Position numbers and translations under genes: made by a program. Source: Pseudomonas pudica (lineage in GTDB: Bacteria > Pseudomonadota > Gammaproteobacteria > Pseudomonadales > Pseudomonadaceae). Taken from it: DNA of 64,000 bases. The stretch spans positions 16,005 to 80,004 of the forward strand of contig NZ_JADLJS010000025.1 in the NCBI RefSeq assembly GCF_015680405.1, read 5' to 3'. The first letter of the stretch is position 1, and each line of letters opens with the position of its first letter. The notes below the pieces were generated by a model. It had not been told where the DNA came from. It did not search any database and saw nothing but the letters and a program-made list of their open reading frames with translations. Shown here one piece after another: positions 22,229 through 31,015 of this stretch.

Positions 22229-23413
22229 AGATCGCGTAGCACCCAGCCTCGAAGTTGGTGAAGTCGCAGCCTGGTTCCGGGCTGCATGCAGATACCCCTC
22301 GAACTGCTCGACAATCCCTGGCCAGCCCTGGCGGCTGGCATGCCGCCGCGCATTCAGGCGCACCCGGCGCAACGTCTCCTCTTCTTCCAGCAGCCAGCAG
22401 GCAGAGTCGATAAACGCTGCCTGATCCCCCGGCATGGCCAGTGCACCGCTGTGGCCATGGCGAATATGCTGCGCAGCGGCCGCTTCGTCATACGCGACCA
22501 CCGCCAACCCCGAGGCCATGGCTTCGAGCACTACATTGCCAAAGGTTTCGGTCAGGCTCGGAAACAGGAACAGGTCACCGCTGGCATAGTGTTCGGCCAG
22601 CACCTCGCCGCGCTGGGCACCGCAGAACACGGCATCCGGTACCTGCTGTTCCAGGGCGGCACGCTGAGGGCCGTCACCCACCATGATCAGGCGCAGGCGC
22701 TTGTGTGGATACGTTTTCTTCAGGGCCTCCAGGCATGGGCGCAACAAACCCAGGTTCTTTTCTGCCGCCAGCCGCCCGACATGCAGTACGGCGATGTCAT
22801 CCGGGCCGAGCCCCCAGCTTTCCCGTAATGCCGGGCTGCGCCGGGCCGGGTTGAACAGGCAGGCATCGACCCCTCGGGCCAGTAGCTCCAGGCGTTCGAA
22901 ACCGCGGCGTTCAAGCTCCAGGCGCTGGCTGAGGCTGGGTACCAGGGTGGTCGTCGTGCGCCGATGGAACCAGCGCAGGTAGTTGGTGAGCAGGCGCGTC
23001 AGCAGGCCCAACCCGTACTGGCCGGAATACTGCGGGAAATTGGTGTGGAAGCCGCTGACCACCGCTACTCCCAGGCGCCGGGCCGCGCGCAGTGCGCTGA
23101 GCCCAAGTGGCCCCTCGGTGGCGATGTACAGCACATCCGGCCGCTGCCGACGCCAGCGGCGCATCAGCTTGTGCATCGACACCTCGCCCCACTGCAAGCC
23201 CGGGTAGCCAGGCAGTGGCCAGCCACGGCACAGCATCAGGTTCGGGTCGTTGTGCAGCGGTGCTTCACCGGCCTGGCGCGGGCGCACCACTTCGATTTCA
23301 TGGCCGCGTTGGCGCAACCCTTCGCTCAGGCGGCCAAGGGTATTGGCCACGCCGTTGATTTCGGGTGGGAAGGTTTCGCTGACCAAGGTAATGCGTAGGG
23401 CGGGTGTATTCAT
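22223..23413 (-). CDS. Glycosyltransferase family 4 (PimB/SqdX-like)
   Basis: A 396-residue GT-B enzyme. The N-terminus MNTPALRITLVSETFPPEIN followed by GVANTLGRL is typical of GT4 enzymes that use a lipid or polyol acceptor. The C-terminal donor site has HVGRLAAEKN, MVGDGPQRA and the E-x7-E motif in LTETFGNVVLEAMASG. No transmembrane segment, so a peripheral inner-membrane or cytosolic enzyme. The start is set at the conserved N-terminus; the open frame extends upstream to 23728 without coding character. It is divergent from a chemoreceptor gene. Acceptor and donor sugars are unknown. Confidence 0.87.
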   Translation of the reverse strand: MNTPALRITLVSETFPPEINGVANTLGRLSEGLRQRGHEIEVVRPRQAGEAPLHNDPNLMLCRGWPLPGYPGLQWGEVSMHKLMRRWRRQRPDVLYIATEGPLGLSALRAARRLGVAVVSGFHTNFPQYSGQYGLGLLTRLLTNYLRWFHRRTTTTLVPSLSQRLELERRGFERLELLARGVDACLFNPARRSPALRESWGLGPDDIAVLHVGRLAAEKNLGLLRPCLEALKKTYPHKRLRLIMVGDGPQRAALEQQVPDAVFCGAQRGEVLAEHYASGDLFLFPSLTETFGNVVLEAMASGLAVVAYDEAAAAQHIRHGHSGALAMPGDQAAFIDSACWLLEEEETLRRVRLNARRHASRQGWPGIVEQFEGYLHAARNQAATSPTSRLGATRSV

Positions 23414-23585
23414 GACAAAAAGTGTCCGCCTGCTGGATTGCGCCAATGTGACTGTCGTGTGACGTACAGGTGACGCCTGATCGCCGACGCTTTTCGCCTT
23501 GTGAATTTTCCTTGCAAGGGTGCTCAAGAGGGAGCAACGGCAGCCGATGAAGATGCATTCGACGATGCGCTCCAGGAGAGCGGTG

Positions 23586-24902
23586 ATGTTCAACAACAAG
23601 CTCAAGCAAGAAATCCGGCAGTTGCGCGAAGACCTGATGTCCATCGAACAGGTCAAGAGTAGCCTCGACAGCGAGATGCTGGTACTGCAACTCGACCCCC
23701 AGGGGCGGATCGAGATGGTCAACGGCAACTTCGAGAGCGAGATGCTCTACCGTGCCGAACAATTGCTTGGGCGCAACATCGAGGACATCGTCCCCGCCCA
23801 TGTGAAGTCGCTGGATTTCTACCAGCGCATGAAAGGTGCGATCAGCCGCGGTGAACACCTGAACGGTGCATTCCGCCTGCTGCGCGGCAATGGCCAGGAG
23901 GCCTGGTTGCGGTCGATCCTGCAGCCGGTAAAGAACAGCGAGGGGCGCATCAAGTATTTCACGCTGCACTCCAGCGACCTTACCCGCACCATCGAAACCT
24001 CCCGCGAGCACGAAAGCCTGATCAAGGCCCTGATGCGCTCCACCGCCGTGATCGAATTCGCCCTCGATGGCACCGTGCTCACCGCCAACGAACGCTTCCT
24101 GGCCACCGTCGGTTACCGCCTGGAGCAGATCCGTGGCAAGCATCACCGCATGTTCTGCGAGCCGGAGGAGGCCAACTCGGCCGGCTACCAGGCGTTCTGG
24201 GACAAGCTGCGCCGTGGCGAATATGTTGCCGACCGCTTCAAGCGTATCGATGCCCATGGCCGGGTGGTCTGGCTGGAGGCTTCATACAACCCCATCTTCG
24301 ATGCCCATGACGTGCTGTACAAGGTGGTCAAGTTCGCCACCGTCATCACCGAGCAGGTCAACCAGGAGCAGGCGGTGGCCGATGCGGCGGATGTCGCCTA
24401 CAACACCTCGCTGGGCACCGATGCCAGCGCCCGCAAGGCCACCGATGTGGTCACCCAGAGCGTCAGCGTGATGCGCGGGCTGGAAGCTTCGATGCAAGAG
24501 GCGGCAGAGGGCATCCAGGCGCTGGATACCCAGTCGCGGGTGATCGGTTCGATCATCAAGACCATCAGCGACATTGCCGGGCAGACCAACCTGCTGGCGC
24601 TGAATGCAGCCATCGAAGCGGCCCGCGCCGGCGAGCAGGGGCGCGGGTTTGCCGTGGTTGCAGATGAAGTGCGCCAGCTGGCCTCGCGCACCAGTACCGC
24701 CACCGAGGAAATCGCCCGGGTGGTGCAGCAGAACGAGCAACTGGCCCAGGCGGCAGTGGCGATCATCGACACCAGCAAGCGCCAGGCCGAGCAGGGGCTG
24801 GCGCTGGCGGACGAGACAGGGAGCGTGATTGTCGAGATCCAGGACGGGGCGAAGCGGGTGGTGGATGTGGTCGGGCAGTTTTCCAGCCGGTTGGGGCAGT
24901 AG
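23586..24902 (+). CDS. Soluble PAS-PAS methyl-accepting chemotaxis protein (BdlA-like)
   Basis: A 438-residue chemoreceptor without transmembrane helices. A short coiled coil (residues 1-30) is followed by two PAS domains (about 35-150 and 155-275; the second has FALDGTVLTANERFLATVGY) and a signalling domain whose tip reads IAGQTNLLALNAAIEAARAG. This architecture is that of P. aeruginosa BdlA, a cytosolic sensor for biofilm dispersion, and of Aer-like energy or redox receptors. AGGAGAG precedes ATG 23586. Which ligand or cofactor the PAS domains hold cannot be told by eye. Confidence 0.88.
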   Translation: MFNNKLKQEIRQLREDLMSIEQVKSSLDSEMLVLQLDPQGRIEMVNGNFESEMLYRAEQLLGRNIEDIVPAHVKSLDFYQRMKGAISRGEHLNGAFRLLRGNGQEAWLRSILQPVKNSEGRIKYFTLHSSDLTRTIETSREHESLIKALMRSTAVIEFALDGTVLTANERFLATVGYRLEQIRGKHHRMFCEPEEANSAGYQAFWDKLRRGEYVADRFKRIDAHGRVVWLEASYNPIFDAHDVLYKVVKFATVITEQVNQEQAVADAADVAYNTSLGTDASARKATDVVTQSVSVMRGLEASMQEAAEGIQALDTQSRVIGSIIKTISDIAGQTNLLALNAAIEAARAGEQGRGFAVVADEVRQLASRTSTATEEIARVVQQNEQLAQAAVAIIDTSKRQAEQGLALADETGSVIVEIQDGAKRVVDVVGQFSSRLGQ

Positions 24903-24929
24903 GAGCAGGATCAGACGCGGTCTGCTTCT

Positions 24930-24970
24930 TGTGGGAGCGGCCTTGTGTCGCGAAAGGGCCCTCCCACAGG
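24930..24970. repeat. Short REP-like element, GTGTCGCGA class
   Basis: TGTGGGAGCGGCCTTGTGTC followed by GCGAAAGGGCCCTCCCACAG; a compact form in which the closing arm is truncated. Lies between convergent genes. Confidence 0.65.
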
Positions 24971-24994
24971 AGGCCGCGCAAGGTCCGAGAGGGA

Positions 24995-25723
24995 TCAGTT
25001 GCGCTCCCGCACCCAGAACAACGTGGCCCCGGCCACCGCCGCCGGCATCATCAGCACGTTGACCAGCGGAATCATCAGCGCCAGGTAGGTTATTCCGCCA
25101 AAGCCCAGCGACTGCCAGCGCTTGCTGCGCAGCCAGGCCAGCATGTCCTGCCAGCTCATCTTGTTGTTGTCCGCCGGGTAGTCGATGTACTGGATAGCCA
25201 TCATCCACACCCCGAAGATCAGCCAAAGCGGCGCTGCCACCACGTTGACCACCGGGATCAGCGACAGGATGAACAGGCCGATGGCCCGCGGCAGGAAGTA
25301 GCCCAGCTTGCGCATTTCACGGCCAAAGGTACGTGGCACCATGGTCACCAGTTCGCCCCAGCTGAACGCCGGGAAGTTGTCCTGGCCACGCACCACCACC
25401 TCGACCTTTTCCGCCAGAAAGCCATTGAAAGGGGCGGCAATGATGTTGGCCACCAGGGTGAAGGTGAAGAACACCATCAACACCACCAGGGCGACGAACA
25501 GCGGCCAGAGGATGTAGGTAAGAAAGCTCAGCCAGCTTGGCAAGCTCGGCATCAGGGCGTCCACCCACAGGCTGAACTGGTGGCCGGCGAAGTAGATCAG
25601 GCCGCCGAACAGCAGCAGGTTGACGGCCAGTGGCAGCAGCACGAACAACCGCAGGTTGGGGCTCAGCACCAGTTTCAGGCCTTCGCGCAGGTACTGGGGG
25701 CCAGAGAGGACAGGGGCTTGCAT
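24995..25723 (-). CDS. cysZ: CysZ-like sulfate permease / EI24 domain protein
   Basis: A 242-residue membrane protein with the CysZ/EI24 pattern: amphipathic N-terminus (YLREGLKLVLSPNLRLFV), strongly hydrophobic segments around 25-50, 70-95, 145-165 and 200-235, and the conserved KVEVVVRG and WGELVTMVPR loops. CysZ proteins take up sulfate for cysteine synthesis. GGAG is eight bases before ATG 25723. It is divergent from trxB across about 330 bases. The assignment is by family resemblance; an alternative is a general EI24-domain protein. Confidence 0.85.
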   Translation of the reverse strand: MQAPVLSGPQYLREGLKLVLSPNLRLFVLLPLAVNLLLFGGLIYFAGHQFSLWVDALMPSLPSWLSFLTYILWPLFVALVVLMVFFTFTLVANIIAAPFNGFLAEKVEVVVRGQDNFPAFSWGELVTMVPRTFGREMRKLGYFLPRAIGLFILSLIPVVNVVAAPLWLIFGVWMMAIQYIDYPADNNKMSWQDMLAWLRSKRWQSLGFGGITYLALMIPLVNVLMMPAAVAGATLFWVRERN

Positions 25724-26052
25724 CGAGATACTCCGCAGAGAAGGAAAACGCGCTGACCTTACCGAGTTTGCCGCGCCGACGGAAGGCGAGCAGCGGGCGG
25801 GAAACCGGCTGTAACAAAAGCGGCAGGGCTTGGCTATCGATGAAATCGCTGAATAGACGATGCCTATGAGGTGGATTGTCGAAGGATATTTCCTTAATCT
25901 TTGCGACCTCGCTACAGTGCGCTCAACTTTCCGCTTTCTGGGCCTGCGCGTTGTAGCCTTCCCCAAGTGCTGCGTGGGTCCTTTTTAATTTTCCTGCTGG
26001 CGCAGCCGGCACACCGATGCCGGCCCAGCGGCCCGCTCGACAGGAGTTCGAC
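25724..26052. other. Divergent cysZ-trxB intergenic region
   Basis: This 329-base gap holds the promoters of both flanking genes. I see a small palindrome AAGGA-TATT-TCCTT at 25882-25895 and a possible promoter TTCCTT-17-TACAGT reading toward trxB. CAGGAGTTCGAC is the trxB ribosome site. No gene or repeat is visible. Confidence 0.4.
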
Positions 26053-27015
26053 ATGTCTGAAGTACGTCATTCGCGCGTCATCATTCTCGGTTCCGGCCCT
26101 GCCGGTTACAGCGCCGCGGTGTATGCCGCCCGTGCCAACCTCAAGCCGCTGCTGATCACCGGCATGCAGGCCGGCGGCCAGCTGACCACCACCACCGAAG
26201 TCGACAACTGGCCGGGCGACCCCCACGGCCTGACCGGTCCTGCTCTGATGCAGCGCATGCAGGAGCACGCCGAGCGTTTCGAAACCGAAATCGTCTTCGA
26301 CCACATCAACGCCGTCGACCTGGCCAACAAGCCCTTCACCCTGCAGGGTGACAGCGGCAAGTACACCTGCGACGCGCTGATCATCGCCACTGGCGCCAGC
26401 GCTCGTTACCTGGGCCTGCCGTCGGAAGAAACCTTCATGGGCAAGGGTGTGTCGGCCTGCGCCACCTGCGACGGCTTCTTCTACCGCAACAAGCCGGTTG
26501 CCGTGGTTGGTGGCGGCAACACTGCCGTGGAAGAGGCGTTGTACCTGGCCAACATCGCCAGCAAAGTGACCCTGGTACACCGTCGCGACACCTTCCGCGC
26601 CGAGAAGATCCTGGTCGACAAGCTGCACGCCCGTGTGGCCGAAGGCAAGATCGAGCTCAAACTCAACGCCACCCTGGACGAAGTGCTGGGTGACAACATG
26701 GGCGTGACCGGTGCGCGTTTGAAGAACAACGACGGCAGCAGCGACGAAATCAAGGTCGACGGCGTGTTCATTGCCATTGGCCATACCCCGAACACCTCGC
26801 TGTTCGAAGGCCAGCTGACCCTGAAGGACGGCTACCTGGTGGTCAACGGCGGCCGTGAAGGCAATGCCACCGCCACCAACGTCGAGGGCGTGTTCGCCGC
26901 CGGTGACGTGGCTGACCACGTTTACCGCCAGGCCATTACCTCGGCCGGTGCCGGCTGCATGGCGGCGCTGGATGTCGAGCGTTACCTGGATGGGCTGGCC
27001 AACGCTTCGTTCTGA
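26053..27015 (+). CDS. trxB: Thioredoxin-disulfide reductase
   Basis: A 320-residue flavoprotein. GSGPAGYSAAVYAARA (14-29) binds FAD, CATC with Cys136 and Cys139 is the redox-active disulfide, GGGNTAVEEA binds NADPH, and GVFAAGDVAD is the second FAD motif. It passes electrons from NADPH to thioredoxin. ATG 26053 is preceded by CAGGAG; an in-frame ATG at 26017 adds an unlikely leader. Length and motifs match low-molecular-weight bacterial TrxB exactly. It ends at a bidirectional terminator shared with nadC. Confidence 0.96.
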   Translation: MSEVRHSRVIILGSGPAGYSAAVYAARANLKPLLITGMQAGGQLTTTTEVDNWPGDPHGLTGPALMQRMQEHAERFETEIVFDHINAVDLANKPFTLQGDSGKYTCDALIIATGASARYLGLPSEETFMGKGVSACATCDGFFYRNKPVAVVGGGNTAVEEALYLANIASKVTLVHRRDTFRAEKILVDKLHARVAEGKIELKLNATLDEVLGDNMGVTGARLKNNDGSSDEIKVDGVFIAIGHTPNTSLFEGQLTLKDGYLVVNGGREGNATATNVEGVFAAGDVADHVYRQAITSAGAGCMAALDVERYLDGLANASF

Positions 27016-27031
27016 TCCGAGAGCGCCCCCC

Positions 27032-27060
27032 AAAAAAACCGGCTCAATGGCCGGTTTTTT
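27032..27060. terminator. Bidirectional terminator between trxB and nadC
   Basis: AAAAAACCGGC and GCCGGTTTTTT form an 11-bp stem around a 6-base loop, with T-runs in both directions. It lies between convergent genes. Confidence 0.92.
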
Positions 27061-27076
27061 CATGCCTGCAATCAGC

Positions 27077-27925
27077 TCACAGGCTCAACCGCATCGACAG
27101 GTCCACCGCCTTCACATCCTTGGTCATGGCGCCAATCGAGATGTAATCCACCCCAGTCTCGGCAATCACCCGCAAGGTCGTCTCGTTGATCCCGCCACTG
27201 GCTTCCAGTTTGGCCTTGCCCGCGGTAATGCGCACTGCTTCGCGCATCTCCTCCAGGTTCAGTTCGTCGAGCATGATGATGTCGGCACCTGCGGCCAGTG
27301 CCTGGCGCAGTTCATCGAGGCTTTCCACTTCGATTTCCACCGGCTTGCCCGGCGCAATGCGGTGCGCCGCAGCCACGGCCGCGGCCACTCCGCCACTGGC
27401 GGCGATGTGGTTTTCCTTGATGAGGAAGGCGTCGTACAGGCCGATGCGGTGGTTGTCGCAACCGCCGCAAGTCACGGCATACTTTTGCGCCAGGCGCAGG
27501 CCCGGCAGGGTCTTGCGTGTGTCCAGCAAGCGCACCTGGGTGCCTTCCACCAAGTCTGCCAGGAAGCGCGCACGGGTGGCGACACCCGACAGCATCTGGA
27601 GGAAGTTCAGTGCACTGCGCTCTCCACTGAGCAGCGAACGCGCGGGCCCTTCCAGATGGAACAGCGGCTGGTTGGCCGTGGCGCGCTCGCCATCGGCCAC
27701 CTGCCAGTGCACCGCCACGCGTGGGTCGAGTTGGCGGAACACGGCGTCGACCCAGGCGGTGCCTGCGATCACGCAGTCTTCGCGGGTGATGATGGTCGCC
27801 TTGGCCAGGCGCTCCGCCGGGATCAGCTGTGCTGTGATATCGCCACTGCCGATGTCCTCCAACAGCGCGCGGCGCACGTTGGCTTCGATTTCAGCGGTCA
27901 GGTCGGCAAGGCGTAGGTTCGGCAT
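27077..27925 (-). CDS. nadC: Nicotinate-nucleotide pyrophosphorylase (carboxylating)
   Basis: A 282-residue quinolinate phosphoribosyltransferase. Visible motifs include EDIGSGDITA, GERSALNFLQMLSG, DTRKTLPGLR, CGGCDNHR, FLIKENH, EVESLDE and EASGGI; these hold the substrate- and PRPP-binding basic residues. The enzyme converts quinolinate and PRPP into nicotinate mononucleotide in de novo NAD synthesis. GGAG is six bases before ATG 27925; a GTG four codons earlier has no ribosome site. Monocistronic. Confidence 0.95.
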   Translation of the reverse strand: MPNLRLADLTAEIEANVRRALLEDIGSGDITAQLIPAERLAKATIITREDCVIAGTAWVDAVFRQLDPRVAVHWQVADGERATANQPLFHLEGPARSLLSGERSALNFLQMLSGVATRARFLADLVEGTQVRLLDTRKTLPGLRLAQKYAVTCGGCDNHRIGLYDAFLIKENHIAASGGVAAAVAAAHRIAPGKPVEIEVESLDELRQALAAGADIIMLDELNLEEMREAVRITAGKAKLEASGGINETTLRVIAETGVDYISIGAMTKDVKAVDLSMRLSL

Positions 27926-28167
27926 GGTCGGCTCCACAAGCTAGATGCCGGCGATTATAGGGCAGGGGGCCGGTGTGTACAGTCGCCTCGGCGATGACCT
28001 TTGGTCGGCCGGTGTGAGCAAGCGGGGTAAATCAGGGTCATTAGCCAGCCAGTGAAACGGCGCTGGCAGCTGTGCGGGTTTTTACCGATAATGGTGACCA
28101 GTATTTGGCGTCATGACTTTGACGATCTTCAGCCCCTTTGGGCGAGACACCCTGCAAGGAGTACAGG

Positions 28168-30315
28168 ATGCAAAAAGAAGGCAAGGTGGTGCCCTTGGCG
28201 GCAGCCATCGATCGAGGCGGGCGTGCGCCTCTCCCTTGCCTTCCGGTGTTGCTCCTGCAAGTGCGGGACAAGGCCGCCTTGCAGTTGCGTCAGGGCCTGC
28301 AGGACTTGTTCGACAACGCCGACGACACCCTCTTCGAGATGGCCGACAAGGCCTTCGACCGCAGTGACCAGAACCTGTACTTCGAGGCCATGCGTGACCT
28401 GCGCCTGAAGCGCAAGAGCATCGAGCGCGGTTTTCTCGACACCTTCTATGATGCCTTTGCCCGTATCGGCCAGGTCGACCTGCTGGCGCGCCTGGTCGAG
28501 CCGGGCAACCTGCGCAGCAAGGCCCAGGTGGAGAGGGCCGCCGCGATCGAAGGCATGGTCGCGCGGGTGCTGTCACGTGACGGCATTGCCTTGCAGCAAC
28601 TGGGCCTGCGCTTGCAGCTACTGCTCGACCGCCCCCTGCACGAGCAGCACAACCCGCTGGGGCCCGCGGCGCTGTGCGGCTACTTCCTGGACGCAGGCCG
28701 TAACCTGGGGGTTGGCCTGCGGGTCAAGCTGGTCCTGCTCAAACTGTTCGAGCGCTATGTGCTGCGCGATGCCGATGTGATCTATGGCGAAGCCAACCAA
28801 TTGCTGGCCGCCGCCGGTGTGCTGCCCGAGTTGCCACCGGCACCGCGCCGGCGCGCCGAAGACCGGCGCATGAACGCACGGCGCGGGCCGGCGAACCTGG
28901 GGAGCGAGGTGGGTGCGGACGCGGCAGGGCAGGCGTTCTTTGCCTCGTTGCAAACTCTGCTGGCCCCGGCGCGTGGGCAGTTCGCGCCTCGTTTGCAGGC
29001 GGTGGCCGCCGCCCAGCCAATCAGCACCGCCGACCTGCTGCGGCTGCTTTCGCATTTGCAGCACTATGTGCCCGCTACCCACGAGGACGATGATTTCGAG
29101 CTTGGCCAACAGCTTGAACAATTGCTGCTGCGGGTGAGCGTGCGCAGTGGCACACGGCGGCGCATCGACGTGGCCGACGAGGACATGATCAACCTGGTTG
29201 GCCTGCTGTTCGCCTTCATCCAGAGCGACGACAACCTGCCGGCCAGCCTGCGTGCGCTGATCGGGCGCTTGCATATTCCGCTTTTGAAAGTGGCCCTGCT
29301 GGACAAGGGGCTGTTCAGTCGGGCCAGCCACCCGGCCCGCCGCCTGCTCAACGAGATCGCTGGCGCGGCAATCGGTTGGGAATGCGGCAGCGACGGCATG
29401 CGCGACAGCCTGCACCTGCGGGTGGAGCGTATCGTCCAGCGCCTGCTCAATGATTTTGCCGAGGATGCCAGCCTGTTCGCCGAACTGCTCGAAGACTTCC
29501 TCGCTTTCAACCAGGACGAGCGGCGGCGCAACGAGCTGCTTGAACAGCGTACCCGCGACGCCGAAGAAGGGCGTGCCCGTGCGCTGCAGGCCAGGCAGCA
29601 GGTGCAGCATGCACTCAATCAGCGGCTGCGCGGCCGGTTATTACCGCAGGTGGTGGTACAGATGCTGGTGCAAGCCTGGAGCCAGGTACTGCTGCTGGCC
29701 TGGCTAAAGCAGGGTGAGGCATCCCAGGCCTGGCGAGACGCCTTGCAGACGATGGACACGCTGCTGGTCAGCATCACCCCGCCGCATGAACCGCATGCCT
29801 TGCTGCAGCAGGTGCCGGACCTGCTCAAGGCACTGCGCGATGGCCTGGCCAGCGTGGCCCTGGACTCGGCAAAGACCCGCGAGTTCTTCCTGCAACTGGA
29901 GCAGTTGCACCTGCGAGCCTGCGCGGGTACCGCGATGCAGCCCGGTGGAGAGGTCCAGCCGTTGAACGAGGTGCTGGTGGACGAGGACATCGTCCTGGCG
30001 ATTGCCGAAGAACCCGCTTGTGCTCCGTTGCAGTTTGCCGACGGGCAGGCTGTGGCGCTGCGCCAGGTGCAGCGCCTGCGTATCGGTACCTGGGTCGAGG
30101 TGCGGGACGAGGACGAACCGTTGCGCTGCAAGCTGGTGGCTCGCATCGACAGCAGCGACCGGCTGGTGTTCGCCAACCGCACCGGCATGAAAGTGCGTGA
30201 ATGGAACGGAGCCAGCCTGGCCCAGGCACTGCACCGAGGCGACGTGCGAGTGCTGGATGACGGGCTGCTGTTCGAGCGGGCGCTGGAAGCGGTGCTCGAC
30301 AGCTTGCGCCGTTAG
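28168..30315 (+). CDS. DUF1631 domain protein
   Basis: A 715-residue DUF1631 protein, mostly alpha-helical. The N-terminal section contains ADDTLFEMADKAFDRSDQN, a motif common to the family. A long charged helix around 440-490 (RRRNELLEQRTRDAEEGRAR) looks like a coiled coil. The last 100 residues (LRIGTWVEVRDEDEPLRCKL) resemble a PilZ-like barrel but lack the RxxxR and DxSxxG residues that bind cyclic-di-GMP. Some databases label the family thymidine phosphorylase; nothing here supports that. AAGGAG lies seven bases before ATG 28168. Function unknown. Confidence 0.85.
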   Translation: MQKEGKVVPLAAAIDRGGRAPLPCLPVLLLQVRDKAALQLRQGLQDLFDNADDTLFEMADKAFDRSDQNLYFEAMRDLRLKRKSIERGFLDTFYDAFARIGQVDLLARLVEPGNLRSKAQVERAAAIEGMVARVLSRDGIALQQLGLRLQLLLDRPLHEQHNPLGPAALCGYFLDAGRNLGVGLRVKLVLLKLFERYVLRDADVIYGEANQLLAAAGVLPELPPAPRRRAEDRRMNARRGPANLGSEVGADAAGQAFFASLQTLLAPARGQFAPRLQAVAAAQPISTADLLRLLSHLQHYVPATHEDDDFELGQQLEQLLLRVSVRSGTRRRIDVADEDMINLVGLLFAFIQSDDNLPASLRALIGRLHIPLLKVALLDKGLFSRASHPARRLLNEIAGAAIGWECGSDGMRDSLHLRVERIVQRLLNDFAEDASLFAELLEDFLAFNQDERRRNELLEQRTRDAEEGRARALQARQQVQHALNQRLRGRLLPQVVVQMLVQAWSQVLLLAWLKQGEASQAWRDALQTMDTLLVSITPPHEPHALLQQVPDLLKALRDGLASVALDSAKTREFFLQLEQLHLRACAGTAMQPGGEVQPLNEVLVDEDIVLAIAEEPACAPLQFADGQAVALRQVQRLRIGTWVEVRDEDEPLRCKLVARIDSSDRLVFANRTGMKVREWNGASLAQALHRGDVRVLDDGLLFERALEAVLDSLRR

Positions 30316-30381
30316 GAGCAACGGCCCTGCGCTAGGGCTGCAAGCATGCCCGCTCCCTCAGCATTACAATGATTCACATGC

Positions 30382-30428
30382 AAACGCCGTTGGCCACAGG
30401 GCATACTGTTGACCTGTTCACGGCGTTT
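30382..30428 (+). terminator. Hairpin between DUF1631 gene and ampD
   Basis: AAACGCCGT pairs perfectly with ACGGCGTTT; inside, ACAGG pairs with CCTGT. TTTTC closes the element 13 bases before the ampD start. It could end the DUF1631 transcript or act as an ampD leader structure. Confidence 0.45.
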
Positions 30429-30442
30429 TCAGGATCTGCCCC

Positions 30443-31015
30443 ATGCAATTGGACCGTGCCACTGGCTGGTTCCACGGAATCGGAATCACCCACTGCCCCT
30501 CGCCGAACTTCAATCCCCGCCCCGAAGGCGAATCGATTTCCCTGCTGGTGATCCACAACATCAGCCTGCCGCCTGCCTGTTTCGGTACCGGCAAGGTCCA
30601 GCAATTCTTCCAGAACCGCCTGGACCCCGACGAACACCCTTACTTCGCCAGCATCAGCCACCTGACCGTCTCGGCGCACCTGTTCGTCGAGCGTGACGGT
30701 ACGGTGACCCAGTTCGTGTCGTTGCTCGACCGCGCCTGGCATGCCGGTGTGTCGTGCTTCGACGGGCGTGAAGGCTGTAACGATTTCTCCATCGGCATCG
30801 AACTGGAAGGCACCGACGACCTGCCTTATACCGATGCGCAGTACGCGGTGCTGGAGCAACTTACCCGGCACATCCGCGGTGCCTGGCCGGCCATCGACCT
30901 GGGCCGCATCCAGGGTCACAGCGACATTGCCCCGCAGCGCAAGACCGACCCCGGCCCGGCTTTCGACTGGCCGCGCTACCGACAGGCGCTGCAGCAAAAA
31001 GAGGACAAGGCATGA
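30443..31015 (+). CDS. ampD: 1,6-anhydro-N-acetylmuramyl-L-alanine amidase AmpD
   Basis: A 190-residue cytosolic zinc amidase without a signal peptide. The zinc ligands are His38 (VIHNISL), His159 (QGHSDIAP) and Asp169 (KTDPGP); Lys167 and Glu120 match catalytic positions of the family. It removes the peptide from anhydro-muropeptides imported by AmpG and so keeps AmpR-dependent beta-lactamase off. AGGA lies eight bases before ATG. It overlaps ampE by 4 bases. Confidence 0.95.
   Translation: MQLDRATGWFHGIGITHCPSPNFNPRPEGESISLLVIHNISLPPACFGTGKVQQFFQNRLDPDEHPYFASISHLTVSAHLFVERDGTVTQFVSLLDRAWHAGVSCFDGREGCNDFSIGIELEGTDDLPYTDAQYAVLEQLTRHIRGAWPAIDLGRIQGHSDIAPQRKTDPGPAFDWPRYRQALQQKEDKA

Noticed and set aside
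25882..25895. AAGGA-TATT-TCCTT as an OxyR or similar site for trxB
   Set aside because: Too short and not matching OxyR spacing; kept only as a remark in the intergenic entry.
28168..30315. Thymidine phosphorylase annotation for the DUF1631 protein
   Set aside because: No nucleoside phosphorylase motifs are visible; the label is a known propagated name for this family.
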